Below, piece after piece: positions 28,458 through 38,183 of a DNA stretch of 64,000 nt. How positions within the stretch are numbered: position 1 is the stretch's first letter; each line of letters starts with the position of its first letter. The stretch covers positions 6,329-70,328 of the forward strand of contig CAZNJB010000019.1 of NCBI GenBank assembly GCA_964573255.1, written 5' to 3'. The stretch comes from CAYNUJ01 sp964573255. Lineage in GTDB: Bacteria > Bacteroidota > Ignavibacteria > Ignavibacteriales > Melioribacteraceae. The notes under the pieces were generated by a model. That model did no database searches. It saw nothing but the letters and a program-made list of their open reading frames with translations, and was not told the origin of the DNA. The translations under genes and the position numbers were made by a program.

Positions 28458-29452
28458 TTTTCCATCTCTTCTATAACAGTATTAAATAAGCGATCAATTT
28501 CTATTGGAACAATTCCTACGTCTTCACAAACCAAACCACCTGCAAAGTTTGCGAGATAAGCTGCTTCCTTTATATCCGCTCCTGCGGAAAGTGCAACTGT
28601 AAGTGTAGAAATTACAGTATCTCCCGCACCGGAAACGTCGGATACTTTTCTTGCTTTTGTTGGAATTCTATTTATTTCATCCCCGTTTCCGAAAAGGGCA
28701 ATCCCTTCTGCACCCAAAGTTAACAATACATATTCTGCATTTAATTTTCTTTTTAACTCTTTGCCGAGTCTTTCCAAATCTGTATCGTTAAGAATTTTTG
28801 TTCCGAATGCATCTTCTGTTTCTTTTTTATTCGGTTTAAATACAGAGACATTTTTGTATTCGAAAAAGTTTAAGAATTTCGGGTCAACAGTAACTAAAAT
28901 ATTTTTTTCGTTGCAAACTTTTATTATCCGTTCAATTAAACTTTTTGTAAGAACGCCTTTATTGTAATCTTGTAAAATCACTGCATTCAATTGACCGGAA
29001 AATTCCAGAAATTTATTGAATATTTTATCTTCAGTTTCCTCGCTTATCTCGTCCTTTTTTTCTTTATCGATTCTAACCACATGTTGATTTGCTGCAATTA
29101 CTCGTGCTTTTGAAGTTGTAGGTCTGCTTTTATCAATTATTATTCCCTCCGAAGGGATTTTCGATTCCTCCATTAACTCTTTGAACCTTTGTCCGTCACT
29201 GTCATCTCCAATTATTCCAATCGGGAAAGGGTTGGACGTTAATGTTGAAATATTCAATGCAACATTAGCTGCTCCGCCGAATCTGTAAAATTCATTTTCA
29301 ATTTCAATTACCGGAACAGGAGCTTCTGGTGATATCCTTTTAGTATCGCCCCAAAAGTAACTATCGAGCATCATATCACCGATTACGGCAATATTTTTGT
29401 TGGCAAAATTATTCTTTAATTCTTTTAATCTTTCTTCGGAAAACTTAATCAT
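28454..29452 (-). CDS. rfaE1: Heptose 7-phosphate kinase (RfaE1)
   Basis: 332 residues from the ATG at 29452; a longer form from 29464 (four more residues) is possible, but the AGGA box is correctly spaced only for the inner ATG. PfkB/ribokinase fold: GDMMLDSYFWGDTKRISPEAP at the N-terminus, GGAANVALN, and the catalytic GAGDT loop. Makes heptose 1,7-bisphosphate in the ADP-heptose pathway. Overlaps the upstream propeller gene's 3' end and rfaE2 by a few bases. Confidence 0.93.
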   Translation of the reverse strand: MIKFSEERLKELKNNFANKNIAVIGDMMLDSYFWGDTKRISPEAPVPVIEIENEFYRFGGAANVALNISTLTSNPFPIGIIGDDSDGQRFKELMEESKIPSEGIIIDKSRPTTSKARVIAANQHVVRIDKEKKDEISEETEDKIFNKFLEFSGQLNAVILQDYNKGVLTKSLIERIIKVCNEKNILVTVDPKFLNFFEYKNVSVFKPNKKETEDAFGTKILNDTDLERLGKELKRKLNAEYVLLTLGAEGIALFGNGDEINRIPTKARKVSDVSGAGDTVISTLTVALSAGADIKEAAYLANFAGGLVCEDVGIVPIEIDRLFNTVIEEMEK

Positions 29453-30542
29453 TCTTGTCCTCAATTAATTTGATAAAATCATGATCTAAATTAATTCTAA
29501 CTACTCCGTCATTCGTTCCTAACCAAACGAAATCTCCGTCGTAATAAATTTTATAAATTACTTGTGGTATATTCTTATTATAAATTGGTTTAATGGATAA
29601 ATCCATTCTATCTATCACTGCTAAACCGCGTCCATATTTTTCACGGTTATTTCTATCGAATTGATAAGTAGAAACCCAAATATATTTTCCAACTTTTTCA
29701 ATTGAATAAATCCCGTTGCCGGGCAAGCCGTCTTTTGTGCCCAACCTGATCCATTCGTTTTCTCTATCGAAGCGGAAAAGTCCGCCAAGATTAAATTCCG
29801 GGTTATCTATTGTTACTAATTCATCCGTTCCAATCCAGATGTAATTTTGTTCGAAAAGTATATCCGAAATTGAAACAGTTTCTCCTTGACCAAGAAAATA
29901 ATTGTAACTGTTATCGAAAAAAATAATTGACGACTCTTTTTGAATACTATAACTTTTATCGTATCTAAGCAATCCTCCTTCAGTTCCGAACCAAACCAGC
30001 GAATCACCATCGAGTTCAATTGTTTTTATCGTATTAGTTTTGTTGTTACCCTTTTGAGTTAAATCGTAATCTAAAAATCTTTTTTTGCGAATGTTAAATT
30101 CGGTTAAATACTTAAATCTTCCAATCCAAACAGCTTTGTGGTTCTTATCATATTTAATTGAGCGAATCCAATTGCTTAACTGACCGCCTTTCCCAAATTT
30201 TCTCTTTATCCAGCGCTTTCTTTTTTTGTCGAAGATAAACAAACCATCGCTGGAACCGGCATAAACAAATTTTGAATCTGCCGCAATTGAGTAAAAGAAA
30301 TTATTGGTTAAAGAACTGTTATCCATAGTAAAACTGTCCCAACGACCATTTCTTTTTGTCAATCGGATTATTCCATCCCCGTTTGTAGCAAACCAAATAT
30401 ATTTACCGTCATTAGTAATATCACGTACCTTTGTGCCGGATAATGCTCTATAAATAACTTCATCGCTTTGAGCAAAAATAAAATTGCTTGAAATGAAAAG
30501 GAGTAATATTAATTTAGTGGTTAATCTCATTGAATATTTCAT
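29445..30542 (-). CDS. Exported two-component-regulator-type propeller protein
   Basis: 365 residues with a signal peptide (cut near IFAQ). The rest is a beta propeller built of Reg_prop-like blades: repeated WFATNGDGIIRL, VYAGSSDGLFIFD, VWFGTEGGLLRYD, IWIGTDE, IWVSTYQFD, VWLGTNDGVVRI. In hybrid two-component sensors such propellers precede a YYY domain and kinase; here neither follows, so it is a stand-alone periplasmic propeller. It heads an operon with rfaE1 and rfaE2. Function unknown. Confidence 0.8.
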   Translation of the reverse strand: MKYSMRLTTKLILLLFISSNFIFAQSDEVIYRALSGTKVRDITNDGKYIWFATNGDGIIRLTKRNGRWDSFTMDNSSLTNNFFYSIAADSKFVYAGSSDGLFIFDKKRKRWIKRKFGKGGQLSNWIRSIKYDKNHKAVWIGRFKYLTEFNIRKKRFLDYDLTQKGNNKTNTIKTIELDGDSLVWFGTEGGLLRYDKSYSIQKESSIIFFDNSYNYFLGQGETVSISDILFEQNYIWIGTDELVTIDNPEFNLGGLFRFDRENEWIRLGTKDGLPGNGIYSIEKVGKYIWVSTYQFDRNNREKYGRGLAVIDRMDLSIKPIYNKNIPQVIYKIYYDGDFVWLGTNDGVVRINLDHDFIKLIEDKND

Positions 30543-30548
30543 AATTGT

Positions 30549-30585
30549 AAAAAAGGCTGTTGCTAATATTAAGAAAAGAACAGCC
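30549..30585 (-). terminator. Intrinsic terminator after the lipM-like gene
   Basis: On the minus strand: GGCTGTT (30579-30585) / AACAGCC (30555-30561) with a 17-nt loop, then a TTTTTT run. It closes the uppS-to-lipM transcription unit. Confidence 0.8.
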
Positions 30586-30625
30586 CAATAATAATTGATG
30601 TATTTTAAAAAATAATAATTTATAC

Positions 30626-31372
30626 TTATATCGTCATAATTTTATTATCAGCAAACTTGATATTCCAAGTGTTTTCAAACCCATTAATTAAGCATTCGCT
30701 AAGTTTAGAATAATCAACATCAGATTGAATAATATTACTGATTGATACAGTTTTACTCAGCATTTCGTTCCTCAACTCCTCTTTGAGTTGGTCATTGGTG
30801 GTTAAATAGTCGACCAATCTTAAATGATAATCGCCAACTAAAATAGAACCGTGCTGAAGAATAACGCCGTTCATTTTTCTTTGAGCACTGCCGATTAGTT
30901 TTTTCCCTTTATATTTTACTTCATGTCTGGCAGTTGATGAGAAGCAAATCATTCCCTTCGGTTCTTTAAGAATAGAAGGGAAGTGGGGTTGCATAGATTC
31001 TAATTCAAGGTTGTTCATTTCCGGATGGAATAATTTTAACCCTTCAACCAAGGCAACGGAAATTTTATTGTAGAGCAATTTTGATGAATCTATTGCACTT
31101 GAAGGAATAACCACCGAGTAAGTGATTTCTTCTGCATGCAAAATAGCTCTGCCGCCTGTAGGTCTTTTAACAACATCGATGCCGTCGGAACTGGCTTTAA
31201 GAATATCAATTTCGGCTTCATTTTGATTTGCGCCGAGGGAAATTGAGTACGGTTTCCATCTGTAGAGGCGAAAGAACGCTTCGTCACTCTTACAATTGCG
31301 GGCTAATTCAATATCGAAATCCATATTGAATTGCCCCGCATTAAAACCGTGTTCTATTAAATGCCAATTCAT
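30626..31372 (-). CDS. LipM-like octanoyltransferase / lipoate-protein ligase family
   Basis: 248 residues of the biotin/lipoate A/B ligase fold. RPTGGRAILHAEEITYSVV is the substrate-binding signature; KGMICFSSTARHEVKYKGKKLIGSAQ followed by LQHGSI matches LipM-type octanoyltransferases, including a Cys in the position of the LipM catalytic Cys. It would move an octanoyl group from ACP to a lipoyl domain protein. A salvage lipoate ligase (LplA) is the alternative. It overlaps the lpxA stop by 4 bp, so it is translated with the lipid A genes although it acts in a different acyl-ACP-using pathway. Confidence 0.8.
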   Translation of the reverse strand: MNWHLIEHGFNAGQFNMDFDIELARNCKSDEAFFRLYRWKPYSISLGANQNEAEIDILKASSDGIDVVKRPTGGRAILHAEEITYSVVIPSSAIDSSKLLYNKISVALVEGLKLFHPEMNNLELESMQPHFPSILKEPKGMICFSSTARHEVKYKGKKLIGSAQRKMNGVILQHGSILVGDYHLRLVDYLTTNDQLKEELRNEMLSKTVSISNIIQSDVDYSKLSECLINGFENTWNIKFADNKIMTI

Positions 31373-32145
31373 GCCTTTAATAAAGTCCTGTTGCTCTTCT
31401 CAATAAATTTAAGAACGGATTGGGCATTCGGTTCGTCGGGATATTTTTCATTTATTTTTTCCACAGCCTGCGAAGTATTCAAACCTGAATTGTAAAGAAG
31501 TTTATAAACATCTTTAATTGTCATTATTTGCTCGTTCGAAAATCCGCGGCGTCTTAGACCTATCAAATTTAGTCCAACGAATCGAAGCGGTTCATTAGCA
31601 GCTAATACGAAAGGTGGAATATCTACCGTAACGCGAAAGCCGCCGCCTATCATCGCATGTTTTCCTACTTTGGTAAATTGATGAATTGGTGTTGTTCCGC
31701 CAACGATTACCCAGTCTTCCATCTCTACGTGTCCACCTATTTGAACACTGTTTGCGATAATACAATTATTCCCTATAATACAATCGTGGGCAACATGAGC
31801 ATAAGCCATCAAAAGGCAGTTGTTTCCAATTTTTGAATAGCCCGTTTCAACCGTGCCACGGTGAAGGGTAACAAATTCCCGTATGATTGTATCGTCACCA
31901 ATATAAAATAGTGACTCCTCATTCGAAAATTTCAAATCCTGCGGTAAATTTGCTACCGATGCGGATTGAAATATTTTTACTCGTTTGCCAATTCGTGCAC
32001 CGTCATAAATAGCAACATGAGGACCAATATTAGTATCGTCTCCTATTTGAACATCGTCATAAATAACGGAATAAGGACCGACAGTAACATTATTGCCTAA
32101 TTCGGCTTTCGGACTAACTGTAGCAGTTGGATGAATATTCGTCAT
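31369..32145 (-). CDS. lpxA: UDP-N-acetylglucosamine acyltransferase
   Basis: 258 residues: left-handed parallel beta helix of hexapeptide repeats (about 1-185) plus a helical C-terminal domain. The catalytic His lies in the AHVAHDCIIGN loop. First step of lipid A synthesis. It starts 2 bp after the lpxC-fabZ stop. Confidence 0.95.
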   Translation of the reverse strand: MTNIHPTATVSPKAELGNNVTVGPYSVIYDDVQIGDDTNIGPHVAIYDGARIGKRVKIFQSASVANLPQDLKFSNEESLFYIGDDTIIREFVTLHRGTVETGYSKIGNNCLLMAYAHVAHDCIIGNNCIIANSVQIGGHVEMEDWVIVGGTTPIHQFTKVGKHAMIGGGFRVTVDIPPFVLAANEPLRFVGLNLIGLRRRGFSNEQIMTIKDVYKLLYNSGLNTSQAVEKINEKYPDEPNAQSVLKFIEKSNRTLLKA

Positions 32146-32147
32146 AC

Positions 32148-33563
32148 TTATTTCTCTTCAATTTTATTTTCTCTATCAACAATTGCAGCCATCAAATCAG
32201 CTTCGGCAACGAGATTGTTACCGACAAATGCTTTTGCTTTTATCACTACAACTTTACTTTTCTTATTAACCAGTTCGGCTTCAAGAATCAACTGATCGCC
32301 TGGAACTACTGGTTTGCGGAATTTTGCATTATTTATTCCCATAAAGTAAACAAGTTTAGTTGAGGGATCTATATAAGAATTAAGCATCAAAATACCGCCA
32401 GCTTGGGCCATAGCTTCAATTATTAAAACGCCAGGCATTACAGGCTGTCCGGGGAAATGACCCTGGAAAAACGGTTCATTTATGGTTACAGATTTTACCC
32501 CTACAACTTTCTTGTCTAATTCTAGGTGAGTGATTTTATCAACTAATAAGAACGGATAGCGGTGAGGCAATATTTTTTGAATTGCATTAATATCAAACAC
32601 CACACCTTCTTTCTTTACATGCTGATATTTTTTCTCGAGTTGTTTTTGCTGATAAAGTTTTCTTATCTTCTTTGCAAATTCTACATTAGCCTTATGACCT
32701 GGACGAGCAGCAAGTATTTGTGCTTTTATCGGTGCGCCTATAAGTGTTAAATCACCGAGCATATCCAATAACTTGTGACGAACCGGCTCGTTCTTAAAAC
32801 GCAATGTTTTATCATTTAAAAATCCTGAAGGACCTACGGTGATTTTATGATCCAACCCGATCTTTTCAGCCAAATTTTCCAAACCTTTTTCATCAATATC
32901 ATGATCAACAATAACAACGGCGTTATCGAGGTTACCGCCTTTTATTAAGTTGTTATCTGCCAATTCTTCTACTTCGCTCAAAAAGCAGAATGTACGGCAG
33001 GGAGCAAATTCTTCCACAAATTCTTTTTCCAAATCGAATAATCCCGTGTGCTGTGAGCCCAATGCAGGATTTTGATAATCGACCATAACGGTAATTCTGA
33101 AATCATCTAATGGAAGTGCGACGATATCTACTTGTCTATCTTCTTCATGGTACATTACCGTTTTATCAATAATAAGATAATCTTTGGGCGCTTCTTGGGT
33201 TTCAATGCCTGCTTCTAAAAGTTTTTCTACATAAGGCATAGCGCTTCCATCGCCGATAGGCGGTTCAATTCCGGTAAGTTCAATAATAATATTATCTATT
33301 TGCAAACCTGCTATGGCGGCAAGAACGTGTTCAACAGTATAAACTTTTGTTTCGCCTATTCCCAAAGTAGTACCACGCGAAACATCCACTACATATTCCG
33401 CTAAAGCTGGAATTTCCGGACTTCCGCCTAAATCTGTTCTCTTAAATCTTATGCCGTAATTTTCCGGCGCTGGTTTAAATGTCATTGTACAAGATGTACC
33501 CGTATGTAATCCAATCCCGGATAAGGAAATGGATTTTTGTATTGTTCTCTGTTTCTCTAACAT
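32148..33563 (-). CDS. lpxC/fabZ: LpxC-FabZ bifunctional fusion
   Basis: 471 residues. Residues 1-310 are LpxC, the zinc UDP-3-O-acyl-GlcNAc deacetylase (VEHVLAAI and RHKLLDMLGD supply the zinc ligands). Residues about 325-471 are FabZ, the 3-hydroxyacyl-ACP dehydratase (LPHRYPFLLVDKI, catalytic His in FFQGHFPGQPVMPG). The fusion couples the committed step of lipid A synthesis to the competing use of hydroxyacyl-ACP and is known from Bacteroidota and relatives. Placed between lpxD and lpxA. Confidence 0.96.
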   Translation of the reverse strand: MLEKQRTIQKSISLSGIGLHTGTSCTMTFKPAPENYGIRFKRTDLGGSPEIPALAEYVVDVSRGTTLGIGETKVYTVEHVLAAIAGLQIDNIIIELTGIEPPIGDGSAMPYVEKLLEAGIETQEAPKDYLIIDKTVMYHEEDRQVDIVALPLDDFRITVMVDYQNPALGSQHTGLFDLEKEFVEEFAPCRTFCFLSEVEELADNNLIKGGNLDNAVVIVDHDIDEKGLENLAEKIGLDHKITVGPSGFLNDKTLRFKNEPVRHKLLDMLGDLTLIGAPIKAQILAARPGHKANVEFAKKIRKLYQQKQLEKKYQHVKKEGVVFDINAIQKILPHRYPFLLVDKITHLELDKKVVGVKSVTINEPFFQGHFPGQPVMPGVLIIEAMAQAGGILMLNSYIDPSTKLVYFMGINNAKFRKPVVPGDQLILEAELVNKKSKVVVIKAKAFVGNNLVAEADLMAAIVDRENKIEEK

Positions 33564-34616
33564 TTAATTTCCCTTTTTATTTTCTAATTTCTTTTCCAAT
33601 TCAACTAATTTCTTTTCTAATTCCTTAATTTTATCAGAATATTTTGGCAAGTTACGCACATGGGATTCCAATCGCAATGCGGTACCCCATTCCTTTGCCG
33701 GATAGCCGAAATATTTGCCCGGTTTGCTGAGAGACTTTGAAACCCCGCTTTGGGCTCCAACAATTACTCCGTTTGTTATTTCTATATGTCCCGCAACACC
33801 CACTTGTCCGGCTAATATACAATTTGATCCAATTTTTGTAGAACCGGAAATGCCGGTTTGTGCGGATATAACAGTATTATCTCCTATTTCCACATTGTGA
33901 GCGACTTGAATCAAATTATCGAGCTTTACGCCGTTACCTATTTTAGTTTTTCCTATTGCCGCTCTGTCAATAGAGCAGTTAGCTCCGATCTCAACATCAT
34001 TCCCAATCTCAACCGTTCCAATCTGAGGTATTTTATGATATACTCCTTTTTCATCAGGGGAGAATCCAAATCCGTCAGAACCTATTACTACTCCCGGATG
34101 AATAATAGCTCTATCCCCGATTTTACATTCTTCTCTAATGCTAACATTCTGATAAATTAAGCAGTCGCTTCCAACGGATGAATTTTTTAATAATACTGTG
34201 TTGTGAAAAATTTTTGTATTATCGCCTATCTTACACCCTTCCGAAACAACAACATTTTTCCCTATTGCTACATTTTCTCCTATGGAAGCAGTGGGGTGAA
34301 TAAATGCACTTTCATCAATTCCCTCAAGCTCCATTTCATAAGCAAAATATTTAACGACAATCTTTTGCAGAGCAACATTCGGTTTCTCGACCTCAATATA
34401 GGTGATGTCGTCTCTGGTTTTATTGAATCCTGGTTTAACTAATATTATCGATGCTTGAGTTGTGGGGAAATATTTTTCGTATGCGGGAAGATAAAGTAGT
34501 GTGAGATCTCCGGGTTGAGCTTCGTCAATGCGAGAAATGTTGGAAAAATAAATATCCGTTTGGCCAAAAATCTTGCCGCCGATTAACTCGGCGGCTTCTT
34601 TTATAAATACCTTCAT
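33564..34616 (-). CDS. lpxD: UDP-3-O-acylglucosamine N-acyltransferase
   Basis: 350 residues: an N-terminal uridine-binding domain (about 1-100), a long hexapeptide-repeat beta helix (about 105-320) with the catalytic His in LIQVAHNVEIGDN, and a C-terminal coiled-coil-like helix rich in Lys/Glu/Leu. Third step of lipid A synthesis. 3 bp downstream of the second OmpH gene, 0 bp before lpxC-fabZ. Confidence 0.95.
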   Translation of the reverse strand: MKVFIKEAAELIGGKIFGQTDIYFSNISRIDEAQPGDLTLLYLPAYEKYFPTTQASIILVKPGFNKTRDDITYIEVEKPNVALQKIVVKYFAYEMELEGIDESAFIHPTASIGENVAIGKNVVVSEGCKIGDNTKIFHNTVLLKNSSVGSDCLIYQNVSIREECKIGDRAIIHPGVVIGSDGFGFSPDEKGVYHKIPQIGTVEIGNDVEIGANCSIDRAAIGKTKIGNGVKLDNLIQVAHNVEIGDNTVISAQTGISGSTKIGSNCILAGQVGVAGHIEITNGVIVGAQSGVSKSLSKPGKYFGYPAKEWGTALRLESHVRNLPKYSDKIKELEKKLVELEKKLENKKGN

Positions 34617-34619
34617 AAA

Positions 34620-35135
34620 TCATAACTTCAATTTGTCTAAAACTAAGTTCGTAATATCATATTCTTCTTTAGCGTAAAGAAAAAGAATATCTCCGCTTCT
34701 ATCAAAAACGAAATCGAGTTCTTCTTCTTCCGCAACTTCCTGAATTGCGCTGAAGATTCTATTTTGTATGGGTTTCATTAACTCTTCTTCTTTCCTGAAT
34801 AGTTCACCGTTGGCACCAAATTTTTGCTGACGGTAATCTGCAATTTCTTCTTCCAGTTTCATCAATTCTTTTTCAACTTCGTTTCTTCTTTGAGGACTCA
34901 TGGTAAGTTTACGCTGATCGTAATCATCGTATTTCTTTTTCCAAGTATCCTGCATTTTTTTTAATTCTTCCTTCCATTCCAGAATTTGATCATCCAATTT
35001 TTTCTGAGCATCCTGGGCGTCGGGAAGTTGTTTCATTATTGCGTCCGAATCGATGTAACCGATCTTCAATTGTGCCTTAAGCGGCAAACTGAGAAAGAGA
35101 GATAAAATTGCTGTTAATAAAACCGTTTTTCTCAT
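34620..35135 (-). CDS. OmpH/Skp-family periplasmic chaperone (copy 2)
   Basis: 171 residues with a signal peptide (cut near LKAQ), the OmpH start KIGYIDSDAIMKQLPDAQDA, a long charged coiled-coil arm (about 45-110) and a short beta return ending in NLVLDKLKL. Skp-type trimers escort unfolded outer-membrane proteins to BamA. Tandem with a second copy 13 bp upstream; the two are clearly related but diverged. Confidence 0.9.
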   Translation of the reverse strand: MRKTVLLTAILSLFLSLPLKAQLKIGYIDSDAIMKQLPDAQDAQKKLDDQILEWKEELKKMQDTWKKKYDDYDQRKLTMSPQRRNEVEKELMKLEEEIADYRQQKFGANGELFRKEEELMKPIQNRIFSAIQEVAEEEELDFVFDRSGDILFLYAKEEYDITNLVLDKLKL

Positions 35136-35148
35136 TTTTTCCTCTTAA

Positions 35149-35682
35149 TTATAATTTTCCTCTTTTGAGGGCATCCAATACTTTAAATGTTATGTCGTAA
35201 GTATCGTCTGCATAAAGTAATAAAACATCTCCGCTTTTATCAAAAACAAAATTCATTTTTTCGTCTTTAGCAACTTTCTTAATTGCTTTCAATATTTTTT
35301 CTTTAACCGGAGCTAATAATTGCTCTTCTTTAATAAAATATTCACCGTTAGGCTGTCCGAATTTTTCTTGGCGATATCTGTTAATTTCTTGATCGAGTTT
35401 AACTAATTCCTGCTGAGCCGCTTCCTGACCTTGAGGGGTCATTGTATTAGCTTGCTGCTGGAATTGTGCATATCTGTTTTGTAATTGAGTAGTTAAACTA
35501 TCTATATGCGCATTCCATTTTTTAACGATAGCGTCTAAATCGCTTTGAGCCTTAATAGCTTCTGAATACTGCAGCAAAATTTGCTGAGAATTTACATATC
35601 CGATTTTAAGTTTCTGTCCTTGAGAAACTACTGCAAAGAGTAATACAAAAAATATTACTAGTTTTTTCACTTTATACCTCAT
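35149..35682 (-). CDS. OmpH/Skp-family periplasmic chaperone (copy 1)
   Basis: 177 residues, signal peptide followed by KLKIGYVNSQQILLQYSEA, a Gln-rich coiled coil (about 45-115), and a C-terminal FDKSGDVLLLYAD segment shared with copy 2. It lies 11 bp downstream of bamA, the conserved bamA-skp-lpxD arrangement of diderm bacteria. Confidence 0.9.
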   Translation of the reverse strand: MRYKVKKLVIFFVLLFAVVSQGQKLKIGYVNSQQILLQYSEAIKAQSDLDAIVKKWNAHIDSLTTQLQNRYAQFQQQANTMTPQGQEAAQQELVKLDQEINRYRQEKFGQPNGEYFIKEEQLLAPVKEKILKAIKKVAKDEKMNFVFDKSGDVLLLYADDTYDITFKVLDALKRGKL

Positions 35683-35693
35683 AATTAATTTAA

Positions 35694-38183
35694 TTAAAAA
35701 CCTCGACCAAATTGGAAATGGAAGAGCCAGGAAGGATCTTTTCCGTCAACTTTTTTCCTGTCAAATCCATAACCAAAATCAAACCCAATCAGTCCAATAG
35801 GGTTGATTAATATTCTTGCACCAACACCGACTGATTTTCTAAGGTCAAATATATCTGTTTGTTGTAAATTAAAAAACACATTTCCTGCTTCGGCGAATGC
35901 TAAGAAATAAATTGGCATCGGTTCCAAAGCAGCTGCAGCTCTAATTTCTGCAGTAAACTTAGCCATAACGCGTCCGCCAACAACATCGCCGTTGCTGTTA
36001 TGCGGTCCGACTGTTCTGTCTTCGTAACCCCTGAGTGGGGTAGTGGCAATCACTAAACCGTTACCGCCCATAAAATAAAATTCAAAAGGATTTATAGGCG
36101 TTCCCGGAACTAATTCTTTAATGTAGCCAATATTTACACTTGAATAGAATGCAAGTCTATTCGAATTGAATAATCGTTTGTAAAGGTCGGTAGTCAAGTT
36201 CAATTTATAGTAATCAACATTTCCGGGTAAAAATGGTCCGCCGGAAAGTTCGGATACAAATGATATTTTTGATCCTCTCGAAGGGAATATCGGGTTGTCG
36301 ATATCAGTTCTGGTTAATGTAAAACCGAGAGTGTATTGGCGCGATAATCCTTCTACGTAAAAATTCCTTCCGTCGATTACGTTATTATATTGAAAACGGA
36401 ATAAACCTTGAATATAGAAGAAATCATCCGGCCATTTTAATCTTCGTCCAACCTTGATTGATCCACCGGATTGTCTAAGATCATAAAAGAACCTTTGACG
36501 CGTATCGAAAATATCGAATCCAACTAATGTTGGTGTATCCATAAACCAAGGTTCTGTAAATCCGAGTGTAAGTGTTCTATAGAAATTACCAACACCGAAT
36601 TGCCAGTTGAAATTTAGTACTTGTCCACCACCCATTTGAAATGGTTCGGATATGGAAAAGTTTGTTAACGTTACACCGATCGAACCGCTGAATCCAAAGG
36701 AACCGGAGTAACCAACCGAGGCATTTAAGTAATCGCTGGATTTCTCTTCGACGTTGTAAATCAGATTTACAGTACTGTCGTTTGCCGGGCGGTAATCCAC
36801 ACCGGTTTGATACAGCTTTTCGACGTTAAAATATTGTAGGTTTGCTAATTGCTGAATACTTCTAAAAATATCAGCACGACTGAAATAATTACCAGGAATG
36901 GTATAAAGCTCTCTGCGAATTACTTTATCTTTTGTTTTATCGTTTCCGGTTATTTGAACATCGCCAATTTTAAATCTGCTATTCTCAGTGATTTTGATAA
37001 TAATATCTACAGAATCTTCACCAACTTTTTCCTCTCTTGTTTCCAAATGAAAACCAAGATATCCGTGATCTTGATAGAGGGAAGAAACATCATTCTGTTT
37101 TTCGTTAAAGTGGAGATTCTGATTGAACTTTTCGTAATTATAAATGTCTCCTTTATGAAAGTCCAATCTTTCGTTTAGAGCTTCGTCCGGATATACAGTA
37201 TTTCCTTCCCAGACGATATTACGAATTTTATATTGCGGACCTTCGTAAACACTGATTAAAATATCAACGGAACTCTTATCTTTGGGATAAAGAAGAGTAT
37301 CACCAAGAATTACAAAATCTCTATAACCATTTTTTCTGTAGAAGTTGGTTAATAACTCTTTATCTTTATTAAAATCCTCTCTTTTGAATTTAGCGGAACT
37401 CCAAAATTTCCACCAGGTAGTTTCGGAAGTCTCGTCAAATTCATCCTTCAGTTCGTCATCATCGAAAGCTTCGTTACCGATGAATTCAATCTTATTTACT
37501 GTTATTTCGTCGCCTTCGTTAATTTTATACACCAGCAACTGACGGTTGCGGATTTTTCTGATAATATTGCTTCTTGACTCAGGATCATAATCGTATTCGG
37601 TTTTATATTCGTCCGATAGATCATTTAAGTTTTGCCAAGTAACAGTAATTGATTCATCTGACGTATCAGAATCAAAAAACCTGTATCTTACCGGAGTTAT
37701 CTCGGCATTCAAAAATCCTTCTTCTTCGTATAATTTTTTGATATTGGCTTTAACTCGTGCAATTTCCTGCGGTTTTAAAATTTGACCGCGTACGAAAGTG
37801 AGTTTTTCTTCAATATCATCGTCGGAAATTTCATCGTTACCCTCGAACTTTGCGGCTTCTATACGGGCATATTCTTTCACTTTAATTAAAAGGAATACAC
37901 CGTTATTAATTTTTTTATCGATGATAATTTGAATATCCTCAAAAATATTTAAGCCCCAAAGCCGTTTGATTGCGTTGATGGTCTGGTCGCCGGGTATTTC
38001 TATTTCATCGTTTACCTTTAATCCGCTATTTGCAATAATAGTGGCAGGGTCGGCAGACCTGTTTCCTTCAACACTAATCCCCAATATCTGATAATTCGCT
38101 TTGGTAAGCTGGGGATAAATATTTTGTGAAATAATAAAAAATAATAACAGGCTATATTTGAGCCACTTTAGGGGAAAGTTCAT
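35694..38183 (-). CDS. bamA: Outer-membrane assembly factor BamA
   Basis: About 829 residues from the ATG at 38183, which opens a good signal peptide (MNFPLKWLKYSLLLFFIISQ). The frame extends to 38267, but the longer N-terminus is charged and lies inside uppS. Five POTRA-like repeats (about 30-430) precede a 16-stranded Omp85 barrel; the barrel has GxxR-type loops and ends with a terminal Phe (QFGRGF). Inserts beta-barrel proteins in the outer membrane. Overlaps the uppS 3' end by 32 bp. Confidence 0.95.
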   Translation of the reverse strand: MNFPLKWLKYSLLLFFIISQNIYPQLTKANYQILGISVEGNRSADPATIIANSGLKVNDEIEIPGDQTINAIKRLWGLNIFEDIQIIIDKKINNGVFLLIKVKEYARIEAAKFEGNDEISDDDIEEKLTFVRGQILKPQEIARVKANIKKLYEEEGFLNAEITPVRYRFFDSDTSDESITVTWQNLNDLSDEYKTEYDYDPESRSNIIRKIRNRQLLVYKINEGDEITVNKIEFIGNEAFDDDELKDEFDETSETTWWKFWSSAKFKREDFNKDKELLTNFYRKNGYRDFVILGDTLLYPKDKSSVDILISVYEGPQYKIRNIVWEGNTVYPDEALNERLDFHKGDIYNYEKFNQNLHFNEKQNDVSSLYQDHGYLGFHLETREEKVGEDSVDIIIKITENSRFKIGDVQITGNDKTKDKVIRRELYTIPGNYFSRADIFRSIQQLANLQYFNVEKLYQTGVDYRPANDSTVNLIYNVEEKSSDYLNASVGYSGSFGFSGSIGVTLTNFSISEPFQMGGGQVLNFNWQFGVGNFYRTLTLGFTEPWFMDTPTLVGFDIFDTRQRFFYDLRQSGGSIKVGRRLKWPDDFFYIQGLFRFQYNNVIDGRNFYVEGLSRQYTLGFTLTRTDIDNPIFPSRGSKISFVSELSGGPFLPGNVDYYKLNLTTDLYKRLFNSNRLAFYSSVNIGYIKELVPGTPINPFEFYFMGGNGLVIATTPLRGYEDRTVGPHNSNGDVVGGRVMAKFTAEIRAAAALEPMPIYFLAFAEAGNVFFNLQQTDIFDLRKSVGVGARILINPIGLIGFDFGYGFDRKKVDGKDPSWLFHFQFGRGF